Both the position numbers and the translations under genes were made by a program. DNA of 64,000 bases from Jackrogersella multiformis. Its lineage: Eukaryota > Ascomycota > Sordariomycetes > Xylariales > Hypoxylaceae. How positions within the stretch are numbered: the stretch's first letter is position 1; the number at the start of each line of letters is the position of its first letter. Below the pieces are notes generated by a model. That model worked only from the letters and a program-made list of their open reading frames with translations. It was not told where the DNA came from and did no database searches. The stretch lies in the NCBI GenBank assembly GCA_902806575.1, contig CADCXD010000001.1:868001-932000 (forward strand), read 5' to 3'. Below, in pieces: positions 46,472 to 57,676 of the stretch.

Positions 46472-47602
46472 ATGCCTTCAAAACTTGACTATACGCCCGT
46501 ACGATCTTCCGCAACCGGAATGTCAGACGAGTCCATCTCATCGGTATCTTCCCCCTTCGCCATGGAAGATCACGATGAAGAAGCGGAGGGGTTGCTAAAC
46601 GAGAAGCCGGAGCCCCGCAAAGGGCCGAATAATCGGTGCCGCTTATGGACAAGCGCTGCCGTGCTATTAACAATTACGAACGTTATCTTGTTTTCGATAT
46701 CCCTTGCGCTTTTCTCCGCGTCGCGAACCCAGAAGGCCCAGACTAATACCGAGCTACGGCAGGCCTCTACTTACAGTAAGAAATGGACGTGACTTACTAT
46801 CACCAAAGTGGCAGCTAAAACCCAAGCACAGGTCCCGTCTTTGACAAAGTGGATTTGGAAATGAAACCGAGGATGGTCCAGGGGACGCTTTTCCCAGCTA
46901 AGGAGGGCGCCTCGATCGCACGGGAGCTGCCCAATACGGCCGCAGACGAGCTCTGGGACGAATGGGAGCTGAGCCGCTTCTACCCCTTGACGCGAGACGA
47001 TATCGTGCGAATAGGCAAGGACCCGTCTACCGTGCCGAAGCTCGAGGATGCCGAGTGGGGACTAGGTGACGACGCATACGTCGGCGCCTTCGACGTGTAC
47101 CACCAGATCCATTGCTTGAATTCTCTACGCAAGAACGCATATCGCGGCTACTATCACCTGACGACACGAAATCATTCCGTCATGGGCTTACCTGAGGTCC
47201 ATATCAACCATTGCGTCGACATCCTCCTTCAGGCCTTGCAGTGTAGCGGCAATGTGAACCTCATGACCTATCACTGGGTGGCGGGACAAGAATACCCTCA
47301 ACCCGATATGTAAGTTTATGATCACATGCAGCTTCATTACGCCTGACGAAACCAACTTCGAGAAACTGATTAACATTTGGAAATGCAGGTCGATCAATCG
47401 GCAATGTATCAACTTTGAGAAATTTACAGAATTCCGGAAAAAGAACGGACTCAACCTAGATAAGTATGTCCAAATAATGCAGAAATCACTACAACCAGGC
47501 GTCAAGGAACGACATCAAAGCGATGCCTACTACTACTGGTATAACGAAACTAATCCTAACCACGTCAACGGGGCAAACCCAGGGAAGGATTTTAACATGT
47601 AA
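46472..47602 (+). CDS. UstY-like oxidase (DUF3328), candidate RiPP cyclase
   Basis: Three exons (46472-46775, 46832-47309, 47389-47602) encode 331 residues. The plan is that of UstYa-family proteins: a polar cytosolic N-terminus, one membrane helix at about 58-82, a YSPVFDKVDLEM-type opening of the luminal domain, the histidine motif HQIHC (192-196) followed by LNSLRK, and a second motif HINHC (225-229) followed by VDILLQALQC, then the terminal INRQC segment. In ustiloxin, asperipin and cyclochlorotine pathways such proteins carry out oxidative ring closure or hydroxylation of the peptide. The C-terminal tail after INRQC is about 65 residues and ends in an Asn-rich stretch, longer than usual. 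It is divergent from the repeat precursor and converges on MSH4. Confidence 0.92.
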
Positions 47603-48012
47603 ATACACATGCGAAAATGGTGTCTAAGCTCTGAGGATTTATTGTAGACCTCTAATGAATCTAAAAGCAATAATAATGTCTCCTGCTTCTTCTGTAAAGG
47701 ACCCATGATAGTAAAACCAGCAAATGTCGTACAAGAGTCTTCATAGTATGATCTATCTTGTGATGTATTTACTCCTATTATGTTTAAATTCACGTCATTG
47801 TGACTTGTAACCCCTATTATTCATCAGTGGCAAATCCCTTACATAGTATTTGAATACTTACAGAGGTGGCGGGTGAGTATATTGGGTAGCATCGGCCAAA
47901 GGTTCTAAATGGAGCTAGATTAGAGAAACTTGCAAACATGCTCAGTTACAAGCAAGTCAGAAGCGCTTCGACTGATTCAGTTGTCCTAGGAAGGTCCTCG
48001 CATACTCCGGTT
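47603..48012. other. Convergent intergenic region
   Basis: Between the UstY-like gene and MSH4; no gene seen. Confidence 0.6.
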
Positions 48013-51000
48013 TCAATCGACTTCCTCGAGTGTCTTAGTGGATTCCCTATCATTGTCCCCATCGCGCTCAATATCATCCATCCTGGACACGAACTCGTCT
48101 TGAAGCCTTTTAAGGTAGCTACCTAGTGCGGCATCGTCCATGTCTGATTCTCGCAACTGGAGAAGTGTGTCATGCAAGTTCAAAATTAGCTTTCGACGCC
48201 GAAGTAGCTTCCTGGACTGGGAACTTTGTTTCTTTCTTTCGATAGTCTCCGCAAGTGTTTTCGAAACGTTTTCCGCAACCTCGATGAATCGTTCCGGGAA
48301 TCCGATAGCACATGCTAAATTTAGGCCATAGTGTTCCTCCTCCACGGGCCCTGAGGTGATTTTGTACAACATGGTCATCTTTGGGTTGCCCCCATCCATA
48401 TTATGGGTTTCAGTGGCAAGGTGCAGATTCAAGACGCCTGGTCTGCTACCCAGTACCTTTGCTGCTCAACCATTAAGAAAATATTCCATATATACCTGCG
48501 CCAGAATACATACCAAGTTGCTGGAAATGAGTTGAAAACCATACCAAAGAATTACTTTGAATCAAGGCTTCAGATATGGCAAGTGCAATTGCTAGACCAT
48601 CTCTTGTGCTAGTCCCACGGCCAAGTTCGTCGATGATAGCTAAGCTCCTTTCATTGATATTCCTAGACCTATATTAGAATTTAGTTCGCGCAATGAGATT
48701 CAATGTACCTTAGTATGAATGCCATTTCTCTCATTTCTAGTGAAAAGGTAGACATGTTGGCTTCGATGCTGTCATCCGTAGACATTCTCACAAAAAGTTG
48801 TTGGATTACTGGAAAGGCTGCATACTGGGCAGGTACAAAGCAGCCGATCTGAGCCATGACTTGGAGGAGCGAGATCATTCTGATATATGTGCTTTTGCCA
48901 CTCATATTGCAACCCGTGATAATCTGGAACCGGTGCTGCTCGTTGGCAAAGACGTCGTTGGGAATAAATCGCTCTGGGTTAGCCTAAGACTTGTCAGTTT
49001 ATAGAACTGCGATATACTTAGATACCTACCTAGGTACTTACACGTTCACAGATAGGATGTCTTGCTCCTTTGAGAGCTAATGCATTGCCAAGCTCAGGCC
49101 TCACATAGTCCCTAGTGGTAGCAGACTGACCAAAAGCCGCAATCATATCTAGTAGGGCGATACTTTCACAGACACGAAAGAGATTTGGCACGTGAACGCG
49201 AGTTGCGTCTACTAGCTCCTGTACAACTTTGTCGCTGAGCATGATGGCTTCGTTGTGAGAATCTGTGATGCGATGGTTGAGTTGGACTAGGGCCAGCGTT
49301 TGGCACTCGATCCAGGCACCCTTGCGAACTCTGTTGATGAGGACCTCTGGAATATCTCGGTCTTCGAGGTCATTCTGTCTAAGCCGTAGCCAGTACTTGC
49401 GATTGGTATCGAACCGAAGCTCTGCTGCGATATCATGGTCTCCTGCAACAAATGAGTTAAATAGTAGTTACTTTCTGGCATCCTAAATGCACGATAGTAT
49501 AACTCACTGTTCATAGCTTCGATATGTTGGTGAACATCTTCTGTGGCCTCCTTGTATGTCTGCCGAGCAACATCCAAGAGACCATGGACTCCGGACTTTA
49601 TAAATATTTAGAGGTGAGATCAATAAGTAGTCGAAGAGTTCATTACCTTGACTGCGTATGTTCTCTGATTTCTCATGTCAAGCGGTGATTTCATCGCTGT
49701 CACATCCTCATTTATTGTATTTGCGATAAGATCTATGACAGGTTGTGTGAGCTCTGGGCGGCATATTTCTCGGATTCTAGTTAGTAGATCTGTACGTGCA
49801 GTACCTAATGCCTCATACAAAGAAGGGACAGCGGTGATGAAGGCCTTGACACCTAGAATATTGTTAATGGCTTGCTCCGAGTTGTAAATCGATGATTGAT
49901 TAGGCACAATGACAAGCTTTATTTCTTGGTTAGCCAAAGGTGGACTTTGCAGGCATATGGACTCACCGAGGTAAGAAGTTTCTCCATGTCTACAAACCCT
50001 TTTAGAGCTGTACGAAGTCAGCGACATATATTAAAATCAGGGGTGTTAGTTCTAACCCTTGCGTATTTCAAAGAACATGTCTTCCTTTATAGTAAGTTCA
50101 TCTAGAGCATCGTGACGGGGAACAAGCGTGCTTTCTACTTGACAAGAGGGTTGAAGTATGTTGCTTCGTAGCATTCTTGAACCCATGGGGGTGAGTGTCT
50201 CGTTCAAGAGTCCAAAGAGGCAATCCTTGGACTTCGCATTCTGCAGGTTTTGTATAAGTTCAAGGGAATGAATGGTAGAAATATCGATCATCATCGTATT
50301 TTCTGATGGTTGATACCTAACCCGTAGCGAGTGAGACATGATTGATACGTGACAAGAGAGCTCTACGTATTTGATGACCTATTCGCAATGAGAAAGGGAA
50401 ACGAGCAGGTCCAAAGGGTACCTACGGCCGCAAACGAGCACGTGGCATAGAAATTGCCCTCAATTGCCACCTTGATAGCTTCTAGATCTTCTCTAAAAGC
50501 CAGAGTCTGGATAAACTCGAGACCTGCATTCTCGGACCAGTACTTACGATCTAGAGGCTCGATTGACGTATCCGGGAGTTCTTCCTCGATTATAGAAAGA
50601 AGACTTGACTTGGGGTGTGGGGGGAAAGCCGTGTTAACGATCAGGATTGTGGATGGCTCGTACATCTGAATCTTATGGACCGTCTTGACATAGAATTGCG
50701 AATCACATATCTGACTTAGAATAGCCTCGTTTGTGGTGATGTTAACAAAAGCAAGACCAACAGTAGGAGAAACGCCCCGAGCTTCAGTTACAGCGCAAAT
50801 GATCTCATGTGATTCAGAGCCCCAGACAGACGATGCTGCACGAGACTTACGCCCCGAGGCAGTACTAGCATGCCGGTGCTGTCTCGAGGGATGCGACAAA
50901 CTTGTTGCAGAGCGACTAGCACCGTACGAAGCAGATGACAATTGGCTGGTCGAGGTACTCGGTCTGGGTGCAACATGATGTAGACCCTGTGGATAAGGAG

Positions 51001-51127
51001 TAGAAGATGCAGTGCGAGGAATAGAATGATTGGCTTGCAGTGAACGAGAAGAAGACCCTTTACTTGATGACTTTAGAGGTCTTTGAAGACTATGAAGCGG
51101 TCGCATCGTGGATGTCTCTTTAAACAT
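48013..51127 (-). CDS. MSH4: MutS homologue MSH4, meiotic crossover factor
   Basis: Nine minus-strand exons: 50426-51127, 50057-50378, 49967-50007, 49647-49916, 49508-49595, 49042-49442, 48709-48983, 48514-48668 and 48013-48464, giving 901 residues (yeast Msh4 has 878). A Ser-rich N-terminus is followed by the Msh4-typical ARGVSPTVGLAFVN and DRKYWSENAG segments. The mismatch-recognition domain I of Msh2/3/6 is missing, as expected. The lever and clamp regions follow, then the ATPase: TGCNMSGKST (Walker A, about 632-640), STFSLEMREM, and LAIIDELGRGTST (Walker B, about 709-721). With Msh5 it forms the meiotic sliding clamp that stabilises recombination intermediates. One small exon is only 41 bases. 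A CCTAGGTA palindrome sits in the intron at about 49022-49038. Confidence 0.95.
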
Positions 51128-51777
51128 TTGGAGAAGTGAAGAGAATAGGGGTGCAAAAGAAACAAAGTTAATTGAGAGTATTAAGAATTGAAATTCAATC
51201 TATCTTTGGAGTTACGAAAGAGACTAACAACCTGGATCTGTCTATCCTAGGAAGGTAGGAAGGAATAGAAGACTTAAAATGTCTGGATAATTAAATACCA
51301 GGTAATTACCTAAGTATTTAGGTAGAAAACTTGAATCATCTTAAACTCTAACCATGCCTTGCTTGAAGGCTAAATGCAATTTCTATAACTCTAAAAATGT
51401 ATATGGATATTAAGTGAAAGTTAAACTGGGTTAAGTTGGTTGTAATACCTTCTGTTTATTTGACAACTAGGTGGAAGCTAGCTCGCAGGGCTCGTTCCTG
51501 CAGATGGCCATCAAGGTTCTCACTCTACAGGCTCCACTAGAAAGTACTCGATAAGATAACGATAAGATACCAATTTTCAACTTTTTATTCATTTTGTTCA
51601 TCATCCACCACCCCGCGAAGCACCAATTGGATTAACAAACTATTCTCCGTACAACATTTGGTCTATTCCGACTAAAATCTTGAGAAGGTCTCCAGGTCTG
51701 TTTCTCACCTAGGTATACGATACGGAAATACCGCTTCCGATCTTTTAACCTGCCAAACAAGCAGGAAATCTCATATA
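51128..51777. promoter_or_regulatory. Bidirectional promoter region of MSH4 and RSA4
   Basis: 650 bases between divergent start codons. It contains a GATA cluster at 51550-51569 and a pyrimidine-rich RSA4 leader. Confidence 0.55.
51550..51569 (+). promoter_or_regulatory. Cluster of four GATA motifs
   Basis: GATAAGATAACGATAAGATA holds four GATA cores within 20 bases, about 210 bases before the RSA4 start. In fungi, paired GATA motifs are bound by nitrogen or iron regulators; whether they act here is inference. Confidence 0.4.
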
Positions 51778-53816
51778 ATGGCTACCATAGCCCCACCACC
51801 GTCAAAGCGACAGCGTCGGGAAGCTCTGGAGCGCACTCAGATTCAGCAAGATGTCACACCCCCGGTCATCGAGGCTGGCTCTTTCAAAGCACGGTTTATC
51901 GATAATGACGGGAATCAATTGGCCGAGACCATAGAAGTGCCCCTAGCTGATGCGACCGAGAAAAATGTGTCCCTTCTACTCAATACTTTACTAGGAAGAG
52001 TACGATGTTTCCCCTGGATCTTGCACTTTTAGAAGAGACAGTTACTAAGCCATTATTGTTCTATAGGAACGTGAAGAATTCACACCCTATCGCTTTCGTA
52101 TACATATACCCAACTCCGACATAGTGGTCGATAACTACCCAACGCCGTCGGAGTTCCTAGCAGTCCTTCGTAAACATGGAATCGAGAATCCTTTTGAGAC
52201 AACCATCACACTAGCCGCTGAGCCACAGGCGGTATTCAAAGTACAAGCCGTAACACGTATGTCAAATAGGATACCGGGGCATGGAGAAGCAATTTTAGCA
52301 GCACAGTTCTCGCCTAAGACGAGTAGTCTACTAGCAACTGGTTCCGGTGATAATACGGCGAGAATATGGAACACCGATAGCGGAACCCCTAAATATACTC
52401 TTAAAGGCCATTCGGGTTGGGTCTTGGCACTAGGATGGAGTCCAGATGGCCAGTATTTGGCCACTGGCAGTATGGACAAGACCATTCGGATATGGGATGA
52501 GTCTGGCCAATCTGTTGGCAGACCATTGAATGGCCATTCCAAATGGATCACGAGCATTGCATGGCAGCCATATCATCTATGGCGTGATGATACGCCGAAA
52601 TTAGCCAGCGCCAGCAAAGATGCTACGATTCGGATATGGGTCGTGAATACTGGCATAACTGAGCATGTTCTATCGGGTCATAAAGTGAGAACTAATTTGT
52701 TTAGGTCATCAATCCCGGCAAAAAGCTAACAGTGATATAGGGTAGTGTTAGCTGCGTCAGATGGGGCGGAACGGACCTCATCTATAGTGCCAGTCAGGAC
52801 AAGACAGTCAAGGTCTGGGATGCAGTAAATGGAACCTTGAAGCACACGTTATCATCCCATGCTCATTGGGTGAATCACCTTGCGCTCTCTACGGATTTTG
52901 TGCTCCGGACGGCATTCTACGACCATACACAGAATGTACCGGTGTCCACGGAGGAGAAGCGGGCAAAGGCCAAGGAACGGTTTGAAAAGGCTGCAAAACA
53001 ACAAGGCAAGGTCGCAGAAAGGGTCATCTCCGCTAGTGACGACTTCACGATGTACCTCTGGGACCCGGCACAAGGCACGAAGCCTCTGGCACGTCTTTTA
53101 GGGCACCAGAAACAGGTGAATCATGTTTCGTTCTCCCCAGACGGGAACTTGATTGCTAGTGCTGGATGGGATAACCATATTAAGATATGGGGCCGGTAAG
53201 TCATATCGACATCCTATCTCAATCTGCAGGACTTGAGAAATATCCCGACGCACGCACCTATAAGTTGGTAGGAGGTGAGATGCGAGATAGAGATGGTTGC
53301 TAATATGACAAGCAGCGACGGGAAATTTGTGACGACGCTTCGAGCACATGTGAGTCAATATTACCCTGGCTTCCAGCGGTTCCATCGTCGATATGAAGCT
53401 CTACGAGATATCTACATACATCCCTTTACTGGGGCTGATGACAAATGAACCAATCGCTAACCATCGGTAGGTCGCACCCGTATACCAGTGTGCTTTCTCG
53501 GCCGATTCAGTAAGTGACCACTCTCCTAGCTATTTTAATTTCCAGCGGATAATCCTCTAGTTTCTAAGAAAAATAATTATCTCCCACATGTTTGCGATAA
53601 TTCTTTTTCAAGTAGGAGCTGACATGTGATTATCAGCGCCTTCTATGCTCTGGATCGAGGGATACTACTCTGAAGGTATGGGACATGCGATCTTTCAAGC
53701 TGTCCGTCGATTTACCCGGCCATGAAGATGAAGTCTACGCATTGGATTGGTCGTTGGACGGTCGGCTCGTTGGGTCCGGGGGCAAAGACAAAGCTGTACG
53801 GCTTTGGCGCAATTGA
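51778..53816 (+). CDS. RSA4: WD40 ribosome assembly factor Rsa4/NLE1 (Notchless homologue)
   Basis: Six exons (51778-51999, 52067-52684, 52741-53195, 53316-53349, 53471-53509, 53637-53816) encode 515 residues, the size of yeast Rsa4. The N-terminal NLE domain reads KARFIDNDGNQL and, after intron 1, EREEFTPYRF with YPTPSEFL. Eight WD repeats follow, with typical GHSGWVLALGWSPDG, GSMDKTIRIWD, SASKDATIRIW, SASQDKTVKVWD, SASDDFTMYLWD, SAGWDNHIKIWGR, GSRDTTLKVWD and GGKDKAVRLW units. Rsa4 sits on pre-60S particles and is pulled by the AAA+ protein Rea1/Midasin through its N-terminal domain to drive nuclear export. The two smallest exons are 34 and 39 bases. It is an essential housekeeping gene, divergent from MSH4. 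Confidence 0.95.
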
Positions 53817-56800
53817 TTGGAAAATACTGGAAAATGCTGGAAAATGTGGTAACAAAGCTGAGTCGAGATAAGCTCGTTGCCAGGCTCCACTAACTTGGGA
53901 GCTGGAACGCTCTGGCCACTAGGACTGCATGGCTTTCCATGCTACCATGCTGGTTCTCGCAAGGTGACTCCTCATCATGGTGGCAACCTTGGAAGACGGA
54001 ACTTTGGGGGTTGGGCAAAGAAACAGTATCCGAGAAAGTGGATGGGGAAACTTGAACCACGTAACGCATGCACCGTGGCTTAGATCGATTAGGTATACAC
54101 TTAGGTATACACTCGAGAAAGCAGCTAAATTTACCTACTAGTTCCGTGCCCCCCAACAATGTTGAGTATTATGTATGTACTGAGTGGACATCAGTGCAAA
54201 GTCGACGATCCAGCTAACTGGCACACGAAATGCGGGCCGTTCCTGCATAAGTTCAATAGCGGCCACGAGCCCGTGCGGCCGTTCTATCTCGGGAGTCTAT
54301 CCGAGTCGGTAGATTCACCTGTATGTAGATCCCGATTTTCAGGTCAAGTCGTGATGCTATCATAATAGCCAAAGCACATCCTACACTACACTACACTATA
54401 CTGACTCGCGATTCGTGTGCTAACCTATTGCGACACCGTAGCAATTGAGATACGATGGTATCTATGAGTTGTTTCTTGACGTGTATACATAGCGTAGCTA
54501 AGCGCTTATTCTTCCGACCGCGCTTAACTAGTCTACCAGGCCGAGGATATCCAAGGGGCGCTCACCACCTAGGTACTGAGTGGTGCCGCGAGGCCATCAT
54601 GCAAGCCTCCGCACAGAGCTAGAGGCCAAAGGCGGGGTAATTACGATGGACGCGGTTCACGAGGGTATAGAATCGAGCAAGAAGTACACAGGTAGGTATA
54701 CCAGATAACATGATGGACTGGTCGAGACATCACAACATGCCAAGAGTGTGACATCCCCTTCGTAGTTCGAACTCTTCCAACAACGCGGTCAGTATTCACA
54801 TCTGATATTTTGTGCATTTATGATGTGTTTAAAGCCGGGCCGTAGGTGCTACTCATTGGGAATCTGGAAGACAAGGTGTTGACTAAGAGGTTCCCGTATC
54901 TATCGAACCAATACGTAAGTTCCACATAGATGAAGTGTTCGTTATTCTTGGCTGTGGCTATACCCTCTGCTATGTAGGTAAATGGGGATCCATTAGATGG
55001 GGCAAGCGAAAGGCATAGCGGTAGTTACTAACGATCTACTCTTTGCCGCGTGATCAGAATGGGGTCCAAACCGTATGCGCGTTCTTTCCAGTCCCCTCTT
55101 ACTTACTACTGTGCATAACGTAGTGATTGTGGATGGATGCATTAGGTGTTGTGATTCACTCGATCGAGGGCAAAAACCACGAGGAGGTTGATGGTGTGAG
55201 CCAATTAGCTTAATCTGTCAAAAGTTTTCCATTCCCCTGCAGGATGATATACTATTACCTACCTACCTAGGTAGCCTGTAGGAAGTCGGGGACCCGGCCT
55301 ACGGGAAGACCTAACAAGCATGCGAGCTTCTCTGAAGCTTCTTGGGCATCAAGGAGTTTCCATTTCAGGGAACCCGCATCGAAATTGCATAGCTTTGCAT
55401 GTTAGAAGGTTCTAGGCTTCCCGTGAGCTTCAAGGCTACTTACTTGTTTCTAGTATACCTACCTAGGTAACGGTTAGATACCTAGGTAGTTGAAACTTTT
55501 TCATGTATAGTGAATTAGGTAGGTAGGTCAGAACATTCTAGGAATTCACCATAGGTGCGGCTTAATGGAGCTTAATTTAGGTATTAATGCATCTTGGTCT
55601 TGGTCGGCTAAAACGGCCAATTGTCCTGGTATTCCGCCGGACTCAGTGGCTTAACCCTTTCCTGAGCTGACGAGTAACATCGCTTGTGATTGGAGGGATT
55701 AAGGCATAGCCACGGTATCGGGTAACTGTCGAAATCTTCAGGTGAGAGAGCTAGGGGTAAATCGAAGCTATCACGTCTTCAGAATTGTCCGCGAAGACCC
55801 GACCGAATAGGTTGCATTGCGGGGGAAACCGGCGATTCACTAAAGGCCCGTGCCGGTAGACACCTTGAAAACAGCCAATGAGATTTCTCCAAGGGACAAT
55901 GTGCTCAGACTCTGAAGTGCAATTTACAGATATGCCATCGAGCCAAGTGCAGGAAGGCTGGAGAGGAAACGAATCGTAACGAGCAACGCGACGTTGGGAT
56001 TGCGGAGCTCTCTCCTTGCAAGTGGAGAGGACAAAGGAAGACAGAAGCCGATAGGAATTTCGGCATCTGTTGGAATACGGGATCAAAAGTTCGGCTTAAT
56101 GTTGAGAGAATTGTTGCATCTTTCTCATCCATCATTTGTAAAATTCCCGTTTCGTCTCAATAACAGCTCGGCGAGAAAGACTTAATTCCAACTTACTCAC
56201 CTAGATTTAAGTAACCGAGTTGATTGGTTCCAAAGTACGGTGGTGTAGTCGCCTTTTCCCTCTTACTATGTAGGACTTGGAACTTCACTTTATGCCTAGA
56301 TTGGGTGGATTTCATGGGTGGTAACAAGTTAGCTTCGGACCAAATCCTCCTGGGTAAAGTCACAGTAAGAAAAACCGGACTGGTTCTCCGATTTCTTAGG
56401 TAAAATAACAGAGTAAGTACACGTGTAGAGACTTGGAAGGGAGTTGTTAGAAAATTCGATAACTCGATCTCCCACACAGGGCTGTGATTCTCTCTCTCTT
56501 GTTCGCGGAGTAAAATGTCCTTAGGATATTCACTTCGAATCTGTCGAATCTGATAAAACTGGTTGAGAGAAAGGATAAAGGTATTACTGTAGAATGTATG
56601 AGGTCATATAAATATCATCGATCTCTATTGATTGCCATCCATTGGAGGAGCCTTCGCTCCAGTGCACAACCTAACTATTATGTCAAACATCCATTCAAAG
56701 GATTGTTGAGATGGATAGTATTGTTCCGCGATGGATAGAGAATAAATATTTTATTGTCGGCATGGTCCGTGCTAATTATAATGTATCGTACCAATGTATC

Positions 56801-57676
56801 TACCTAGGTACTTACCAAGGTAAGCAGGTGCTTAAGGCTTTTGTGTAACGGCGGTAGGACGGCAAGAAAGGGCCTCAACCTCGAAAGAGCCCTGGAGCTT
56901 CAAATTTTGACGACAGCAGCTGCGTTGTTAAGGCCCGCATAATAGGCGTATAGGCGTAGCAACCCCTGCTAGGAAGCTCCGCCGCTGAAACTTGGCTGAA
57001 GCTACCTACCCCTGGTACATACAGTACTGTAGTACATATGTATCTTTAGTCTTTTTTACTTTCAAAGTACGTCACTGGTCGCGCATTTCATCAGCGTCGA
57101 GCTAAGTCCTGTAGGTGTCACTACAACTGTACCCAAATTTAGTCCCAATTAACACAACTCATTGACATCAACTTGATCCAACTTCTCCCCAGCTTACCCA
57201 GCTTTTATTATGCTGGCTAATGTTCATCTCTCATGAGAAATTTATCCCCTTTTGCGTCACTTTTACCTATTTTCTTTTTATAAACCTCTAATTCTTACTA
57301 ACCTCACCCGGTAGTATCCGTTTGGCCCCCGTTCCTCTCCGCCGTACAATCACCAGACTCTTAAAAGAAGGACATCCGATCTCCAAACTTTTTTTTTCCT
57401 TCACTTTGGATTTTCTAGTTGAGTGATTCAAGCAAGCAAGCGACTACATCTCTAATTCTCGGACACGAAACATATGAATCAGCTACTATAGCCTAACCTA
57501 CAACGTTCTAAACATTTAAACACTTTTCCTATGAACTTGCAATTTTACAATTTTACTCTCACTCGCGATCCCTACTTATCTAGACTACCATAGCAATTGT
57601 GGTTTGGTTTGTTGTGTCAATATCAACCTTCACACAAACATACCTTCAACTGTACTAAGGTAGACCCTTGCCCACA
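53817..57676. other. Long intergenic region (3.9 kb) with palindromic repeats
   Basis: No gene supported. CCTAGGTA palindromes cluster at 54566, 55256-55275, 55457-55490, 55518 and 56800-56815. A short CTACA tandem lies at 54381-54400. Frames such as 55751-56086 (minus) lack any support. The last 500 bases are the pyrimidine-rich promoter and long leader of the TPS-complex gene. Confidence 0.55.
55256..55275. repeat. TACCTACCTACCTAGGTAG palindromic repeat
   Basis: Member of the dispersed TACC/TAGG family in gene-free DNA; further copies follow within 260 bases. Confidence 0.6.

Noticed and set aside
48545..48550. GTATGG as an MSH4 donor site at the end of exon 8
   Set aside because: Continuing ten codons further (VWFSTHFQQL) restores the MutS family THF motif, and the next GTATGT donor gives the correct phase.
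54840..54920. Short stretch reading IGNLEDKVLTKRFPYLSNQY on the + strand
   Set aside because: Protein-like at first sight but only about 25 codons, no continuation and no family I can name.
55751..56135. Overlapping minus-strand frames of 111 and 76 codons
   Set aside because: Mutually overlapping, no motif, no splice structure, in repeat-rich intergenic DNA.
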